Assembly (NCBI GenBank): GCA_020059785.1
Contig: JAGVBL010000315.1
Coordinates: 1 to 10,843 of the forward strand
From: Ignavibacteriales bacterium
Lineage (GTDB): Bacteria; Bacteroidota; Ignavibacteria; Ignavibacteriales; Melioribacteraceae
Direction of reading: 5' to 3'
Length of the DNA stretch: 10,843 nucleotides
Shown: positions 7,242 to 10,843 of the stretch, in pieces
Layout of the letters: the number at the start of each line of letters is the position of its first letter
Position numbering within the stretch: position 1 is the first letter of the stretch
Notes under the pieces: generated by a model
Database searches by the model: none
Seen by the model: only the letters and a program-made list of their open reading frames with translations
Told to the model about the DNA's origin: nothing
Position numbers and translations under genes: made by a program

Positions 7242-7257
7242 TTATTTTCGAAAATAA
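7242..7257. promoter_or_regulatory. Perfect 16-base palindrome TTATTTTCGAAAATAA
   Basis: The sequence is fully self-complementary with no spacer. Its centre is about 32 bases, close to three helical turns, from the centre of the neighbouring palindrome, so both could be bound on the same DNA face. It is AT-rich, so chance is not excluded. Confidence 0.35.
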
Positions 7258-7322
7258 ACAACTTTTGTTAAACGACAATAGATTAGATACTCATTTTTTG
7301 CAAAATAATCAAAGAATTTTCT

Positions 7323-7916
7323 ATGCTTGATGTTCTGTATCAAATAGACCTTTCGATTTTCTACTTTATAAATCATAATCTATCAACCCCTATTCTGGAT
7401 AAGTTCTTTGTTTTTATCACCGAGGTAAAACACTGGTATATAGCTTATATAATTCTCTTTTTCATAACAATCTTCAAAGGTGGACGCATCGGTAAGATTT
7501 CTGCAATTGGAATGATATTGCTTGTTGTGGCATCAGATCAATTAAGCAGTACATTCTTAAAAGATCTCTTTCAGAGGATTAGACCTTGTAATGCATTGCC
7601 TGATGTAAATATTCTTGTCGGCTGCACCGGTTCTTTTTCGTTTCCATCATCACATGCAGTAAACAATTTTGCTGCTGCATTTTATTTCGGCAAGATTTTC
7701 CCGAAAATTAAGTGGATATTATTTTCAGTTGCTGCTCTTATGGCTCTTTCCAGACCATATGTTGGTGTTCATTACCCTTCAGATATAATTGGCGGCGCAA
7801 TAATCGGCGCATTATTAGGTTATCTGTTTGCATTAGTTGTGATAAGGATAAATAATTATTTCGATAACCGGAATAAAAAGATTACTGAAAAATTCGAGCG
7901 TATTAAGACCATTTAG
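7323..7916 (+). CDS. PAP2-family membrane phosphatase
   Basis: The 197-residue membrane protein carries all three parts of the PAP2 (type 2 phosphatidic acid phosphatase) active site: K80 with R87-P88 in KDLFQRIRP, PSSHA (108-112, catalytic His111), and SRPYVGVHYPSD (143-154, with Arg144, His150 and Asp154). Hydrophobic helices lie near 10-20, 37-50, 58-76, 112-124, 130-142 and 155-176, the usual six-helix plan. Members remove phosphate from lipid phosphates or pyrophosphates on the outer face of the inner membrane. Candidate substrates are undecaprenyl pyrophosphate (BcrC/PgpB-like), phosphatidylglycerol phosphate or lipid A; sequence does not choose between them. AMP nucleosidase follows 11 bases downstream in the same direction, so the two are probably co-transcribed. 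No clear Shine-Dalgarno precedes the ATG. Confidence 0.93.
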   Translation: MLDVLYQIDLSIFYFINHNLSTPILDKFFVFITEVKHWYIAYIILFFITIFKGGRIGKISAIGMILLVVASDQLSSTFLKDLFQRIRPCNALPDVNILVGCTGSFSFPSSHAVNNFAAAFYFGKIFPKIKWILFSVAALMALSRPYVGVHYPSDIIGGAIIGALLGYLFALVVIRINNYFDNRNKKITEKFERIKTI

Positions 7917-7918
7917 GA
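7915..7918 (+). promoter_or_regulatory. Shine-Dalgarno AGGA for AMP nucleosidase
   Basis: AGGA overlaps the TAG stop codon of the PAP2 gene and sits nine bases before the ATG at 7928. It supports coupled translation of the two genes. Confidence 0.5.
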
Positions 7919-7927
7919 AAAAAATTT

Positions 7928-8701
7928 ATGAAAACAAAACTTCAAATTGCTAAAAACTGGCTGCCGAGATATACAGGAACTAAAATTGATGAGTTCGGCG
8001 ATTATATGCTTCTTACAAACTTCTATAATTATGTTACAAAGTTTTCTGAAAGGTTTAAGTGCGATATAAAAGGCATCGGTAGACCAATGCAGACTGCAAC
8101 CAATAGTAAAGGATTGTCTATTATAAATATTGGGATTGGTTCTGCTAATGCGGCGACAATTATGGATCTTCTTGTTGCAAGAGCACCAAAAGGAGTTTTA
8201 TTCTTAGGTAAATGCGGCGGATTGAAACACTCAACGGAAATTGGTCATTTCATTTTACCGACTGCTGCAATTAGAGGTGATGGTACCAGTAATGATTATT
8301 TCCCTCCCGAAGTACCGGCTTTGCCGTCATTCAAACTGCACAAATTTGTTTCGGATAAAATTCTTAAAAGAAAATTAGAATACCGTACAGGTGTAATCTA
8401 TACAACTAACAGACGCGTGTGGGAATGGGATAATGAATTTAAAAAATATCTAAGAAAACTCGGCGCTATAGGAATTGATATGGAGACAGCTACTTTATTT
8501 ATTGTTGGTTATGCAAATCAGATTGCACGCGGGGCACTCCTTTTAGTATCCGATTTACCGATGATTCCCGAAGGTGTTAAGACCGAAGAATCCGATCGAA
8601 TCGTAACACAGAAATTCCTGGATATGCATCTTGAAATTGGTATTGAAGCAATGACCGATGTGGGCAGCAAAGGCGAACAGATAAAACACTTTATCTATTA
8701 A
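7928..8701 (+). CDS. amn: AMP nucleosidase, short Bacteroidetes-type
   Basis: This 257-residue cytosolic enzyme belongs to the nucleoside phosphorylase/hydrolase fold and should hydrolyse AMP to adenine and ribose 5-phosphate. Visible marks are GIGSANAATIMDLL (69-82), GKCGGL (94-99), the family-specific AIRGDGTSNDYFPPEVPALP (114-133), TTNRRVWEWD (159-168), the base and ribose site IDMETATLF (183-191) and SDLPMIPEGVKT (208-219). The length matches the short form, which lacks the extra N-terminal domain of the E. coli enzyme. An AGGA overlapping the PAP2 stop lies nine bases before the ATG, supporting this start and co-transcription with PAP2. The role would be adenylate balance and purine salvage. 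Confidence is high because the motifs are specific to this family. Confidence 0.93.
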   Translation: MKTKLQIAKNWLPRYTGTKIDEFGDYMLLTNFYNYVTKFSERFKCDIKGIGRPMQTATNSKGLSIINIGIGSANAATIMDLLVARAPKGVLFLGKCGGLKHSTEIGHFILPTAAIRGDGTSNDYFPPEVPALPSFKLHKFVSDKILKRKLEYRTGVIYTTNRRVWEWDNEFKKYLRKLGAIGIDMETATLFIVGYANQIARGALLLVSDLPMIPEGVKTEESDRIVTQKFLDMHLEIGIEAMTDVGSKGEQIKHFIY

Positions 8702-8722
8702 AAATCTACACTTGTTAATAAA

Positions 8723-9109
8723 TTAACTTTTCTTTTTTGCCTTAGCTTTATCCAGGTTATACTTTACTCTGAACCTAACAATTTTTTTTATCAGCATTAC
8801 AGGTATTGCTTTAGCAAGTGGAAATTGAATTGTCCCCTTAGAGGTTTTATACTTTACCAGATCCTTTTTGAATACTTCATTAATTAGAGAACTACCCGGA
8901 TAAAACCCGATATGATTTTTATATGCAGCAAAGTAAACCAGAATTCCATTGTACCTGTACGCCGGCATGTTATAGCTAATCACTTCTTCTGCTTCAGGAG
9001 CGGCTTCTTTTATTGCCTCTCTTAATGTCTGCAATAATTCCTTTATTTCTTCCGGAAAAATTGATAAGTATTCTTCTACATACTTAAATTTTATACTTGG
9101 TATCATCAT
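8723..9109 (-). CDS. DUF1801 (YdhG-like) protein
   Basis: The 128-residue protein matches the DUF1801 fold (PF08818) over most of its length: YLSIFPEEIKELLQTLREAI (14-33), the conserved APEAEEVISYNMPAY (37-51), LVYFAAYKNHIGFYPGS (57-73) and TIQFPLAKAIPVMLIKKI (93-110), then a lysine-rich tail. The group includes Bacillus subtilis YdhG (Fra), proposed as a frataxin-like iron chaperone, but most members are uncharacterised. There is no signal peptide or membrane segment, so it is cytosolic. Two Met codons start the frame (MMIP) and either could be used. It lies 63 bases downstream of the EamA transporter gene on the same strand, so it may be transcribed with it. It is convergent with AMP nucleosidase, 21 bases away. 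Confidence 0.85.
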   Translation of the reverse strand: MMIPSIKFKYVEEYLSIFPEEIKELLQTLREAIKEAAPEAEEVISYNMPAYRYNGILVYFAAYKNHIGFYPGSSLINEVFKKDLVKYKTSKGTIQFPLAKAIPVMLIKKIVRFRVKYNLDKAKAKKKS

Positions 9110-9172
9110 AATTTATATAGTTATTTTCAAACCATTATATCTGGATATTTAATAAATCTATTTTGTATAGTC

Positions 9173-10081
9173 TTATTTAGATATTTTTTTTATTGAATGG
9201 GATGTTCCCTTCTTCACAAGTGCAACTCCAAATAGAATTATTGCCGCTCCAATAAAAATCTCTGTTGTAATTTTTTCGTTAAGAACAAACCATCCAAGGA
9301 ACAGAGCAATAATAGGATTAACATAAGCATAAGTGGATACCAGCGACACAGGTAAATGTGCTATAGCATAAATGTAAGATGCATAGCCAATAAGAGAGCC
9401 GAAAATTATCAGGTAAACGAAGGCGATAAAACTATCATTGGTAAAATGGAATGACGACGCTTCACCAAGAGTTAAACCGAATATTGTTAAAAATATCCCG
9501 GCAATTATCATTTGAACCGAAGCTCCCATCAATGGATGAACACTTACTTTTTTATACTTCGAATAAATCGTTCCGGCAGACCATCCAATAACAGCTACCA
9601 TCAAGCCGATTACTCCGGCTAAAAATTTTGGCTCAAACAAACTTCCCAAATCATGACCGAATATTAGAATTATTCCTACCAGTCCAAGCAACAGCCCGAA
9701 CATAACCGTAATATTCAGACGAACACCTTTTGGCATAAATGCTTCGATGCCAACAATCCAGAATGGTACGGTTGTAATTAATAGCGATGTTAATCCGCTT
9801 GGAACAGATTGCTCTGCAAATACCACAAATCCATTACCAACTCCTAATAACGCTAATCCAACAATTCCCATTGGTATTAGATCTTCTTTTTTAGGGAGCG
9901 CCATTCCTCGGGATTTAAGTATCAAAAATAAAATAGGACCTGCAATTAACCATCTGAACCCGGCAAATAAAACCGGTGGAATATCTTCAACTCCAATTCT
10001 TATTGCCAGGTAAGTTGTTCCCCAGATTATGCAAATCGAAATCCATGCAAGGTATGCTTTGTAATTTTCATTTCTTGTCAT
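9173..10081 (-). CDS. EamA / DMT-family transporter
   Basis: The 302-residue membrane protein consists of two EamA repeats, about residues 10-142 and 154-289, giving ten predicted helices, the standard drug/metabolite transporter plan. Typical motifs are WGTTYLAIRIG (20-30), AEQSVPSGLTSLLITTVPFW (89-108) ending the first repeat, and the matching segment STYAYVNPIIALFLGWFVLNEKIT (249-272) near the end of the second. The C-terminus is lysine-rich, as expected for a cytoplasmic tail. Relatives such as YedA or RhtA-like proteins export amino acids or other small metabolites, but the substrate cannot be predicted. A weak GGA lies seven bases before the ATG. It is first in the minus-strand pair with the DUF1801 gene and divergent from the MscS-like gene, 147 bases apart. 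Confidence 0.92.
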   Translation of the reverse strand: MTRNENYKAYLAWISICIIWGTTYLAIRIGVEDIPPVLFAGFRWLIAGPILFLILKSRGMALPKKEDLIPMGIVGLALLGVGNGFVVFAEQSVPSGLTSLLITTVPFWIVGIEAFMPKGVRLNITVMFGLLLGLVGIILIFGHDLGSLFEPKFLAGVIGLMVAVIGWSAGTIYSKYKKVSVHPLMGASVQMIIAGIFLTIFGLTLGEASSFHFTNDSFIAFVYLIIFGSLIGYASYIYAIAHLPVSLVSTYAYVNPIIALFLGWFVLNEKITTEIFIGAAIILFGVALVKKGTSHSIKKISK

Positions 10082-10164
10082 TTATAATTCCATTCTAAAA
10101 ACGAGGCGAAAAGTAACAATTTTTTTCCATATAACATTATTAGATTATGTTTTAGAACGAATAC

Positions 10165-10197
10165 TTTCATTATCAAAAAAAAATTTTGTTAACTTTG
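10165..10197 (+). promoter_or_regulatory. Candidate Bacteroidetes-type promoter for the MscS-like gene
   Basis: TAACTTTG at 10190-10197 fits the Bacteroidetes -7 consensus TAnnTTTG exactly. TTTC at 10165-10168, 21 bases upstream, is one base from the -33 TTTG. Transcription would start near 10204, leaving a leader of about 25 bases. The -7 match is direct; promoter activity is inferred. Confidence 0.4.
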
Positions 10198-10228
10198 AGC
10201 CAAAGGAATTGAGAATTGTAAAAAAATT

Positions 10229-10843
10229 ATGATAGAAAAAATCGAAAACATTTTAAAACAATTCAGCTGGATGGACAATAACATTAAATTTCTGCTTGTT
10301 CTTATCCTTGCCCTCGCTTCATATTATGTTTCAAAAAAAATTGTATTAAGCGTTATTAAAAAACTGGTAAAATCTACAAACACAAAAATAGACGATATAC
10401 TTTTTAGCAACCGTGTATTAAGTCGTGTATCTTATTTCGTTCCTCTTTTTATAATTAATAGTTTTATCTACCTTATACCGGAGTATACAACCGCCATTAA
10501 ATTAATTATCAGCTCATTAGGTATATTGATTTTTATTTCGGTTGTAACTGCGCTTTTAACATCAATCAGCGATTATTTTGAGACAACGGAAAAATACAAA
10601 GAGCGTCCAATCAAAGGATATTTTCAGGTTGTAATTATAATTCTTTACATCTTCGGTTCGATATTAATAATAGGAAATTTAATTGGCGAATCGCCATGGA
10701 CAATATTAACAGGGTTGGGTGCATTAACCGCAGTTCTATTACTCGTTTTCCGCGATACAATTTTATCTTTCGTTGCAAGTATTCAAATCTCCTCATACGA
10801 TTTAGTAAAAGTCGGCGATTGGATTGAAGTTCCAAAGTATTCT
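10229..10843 (+). CDS. MscS-family mechanosensitive channel, YbdG-like, N-terminal part (3' truncated by window)
   Basis: The frame from ATG 10229 stays open to the window end, giving 205 residues. An in-frame TGA at 10196-10198 and the absence of other start codons fix the start. Hydrophobic helices lie near 20-40, 66-83, 89-111 and 130-152. Then comes the pore-lining helix and start of the beta domain, SPWTILTGLGALTAVLLLVF (155-174), RDTILSFVASIQI (175-187) and the strongly conserved DLVKVGDWIEVP (191-202). The five-helix layout with SPWTILTGLG and RD-ILSFVASIQI matches the YbdG (miniconductance, MscM) branch rather than the short MscS. Such channels open under membrane tension and release solutes during osmotic downshock. 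The cytoplasmic vestibule is missing only because the window ends. No ribosome-binding site is evident; AAAGGA lies 21 bases upstream, too far. Confidence 0.92.
   Translation, partial: MIEKIENILKQFSWMDNNIKFLLVLILALASYYVSKKIVLSVIKKLVKSTNTKIDDILFSNRVLSRVSYFVPLFIINSFIYLIPEYTTAIKLIISSLGILIFISVVTALLTSISDYFETTEKYKERPIKGYFQVVIIILYIFGSILIIGNLIGESPWTILTGLGALTAVLLLVFRDTILSFVASIQISSYDLVKVGDWIEVPKYS

Noticed and set aside
7264..7300. Possible TTTG / TAnnTTTG promoter for the PAP2 gene
   Set aside because: TTTG (7264-7267) is present, but the spaced -7 region reads TACTCATT and lacks the TTTG half.
8714..8727. GTTAAT-AA-ATTAAC palindrome followed by a T-rich run after AMP nucleosidase
   Set aside because: The stem is all weak pairs except one, the two-base loop is too small, and it overlaps the end of the DUF1801 gene. 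A terminator is possible but not supported.
10635..10835. 66-codon open frame on the minus strand at the window end
   Set aside because: It is antisense to the strongly conserved pore helix of the MscS-like gene, which runs open through the same bases.
1..10843. tRNA, rRNA, CRISPR, insertion sequence or attachment-site signals
   Set aside because: No cloverleaf, regular spaced repeats, transposase motifs or flanking terminal repeats were seen. Base composition and codon use look even throughout.

Overview
The window is AT-rich chromosomal DNA, roughly one third G+C by eye. It is packed with eleven protein genes and has no mobile elements, RNA genes or CRISPR array that I can see. The best guess at the host is a member of Bacteroidota or the related Ignavibacteriota. 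The grounds are a DUF2723 (GT117/TMEM260-type) membrane glycosyltransferase, a short Bacteroidetes-type AMP nucleosidase, and a TAnnTTTG promoter element before the last gene. Ribosome-binding sites are mixed: some genes have AGGA/GGAG cores, others have none, and two genes begin with GTG and TTG. That mix fits Ignavibacteriota slightly better than classical Bacteroidetes, but this is inference from a small sample.

Layout, left to right. (1) 1-3000, plus strand: the C-terminal part of a DUF2723 membrane protein, a hairpin, then a GT9 (heptosyltransferase-like) glycosyltransferase. Both suggest envelope or exported-glycan assembly. (2) 4794-2997, minus strand: a very tight three-gene unit coding for a YjbQ/UPF0047 protein, a secreted zinc hydrolase of the S1/P1 nuclease-phospholipase C fold, and a LOG-family nucleotide phosphoribohydrolase-like protein with altered motifs. 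Gaps are 3 and 1 bases. (3) 7153-4907, minus strand: a membrane hybrid sensor kinase (six membrane helices, PAS, HisKA, HATPase, receiver). (4) 7323-8701, plus strand: a PAP2-family lipid phosphatase followed 11 bases later by AMP nucleosidase. The divergent gap between kinase and phosphatase carries two palindromes. (5) 10081-8723, minus strand: an EamA/DMT exporter followed by a DUF1801 protein. (6) 10229 to the window end, plus strand: the N-terminal part of an MscS-family (YbdG-like) mechanosensitive channel, cut by the window edge.

How the genes relate. Envelope functions dominate: two glycosyltransferases, a lipid phosphatase, a mechanosensitive channel, an exporter and a membrane kinase. 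A second thread is nucleotide breakdown: AMP nucleosidase, the LOG-like protein and possibly the secreted zinc hydrolase. Nothing here is clearly a new defence or mobile system. The leads most worth checking are the three-gene YjbQ-zinc hydrolase-LOG operon with its unusual active-site variants, and the paired palindromes between the kinase and the phosphatase.
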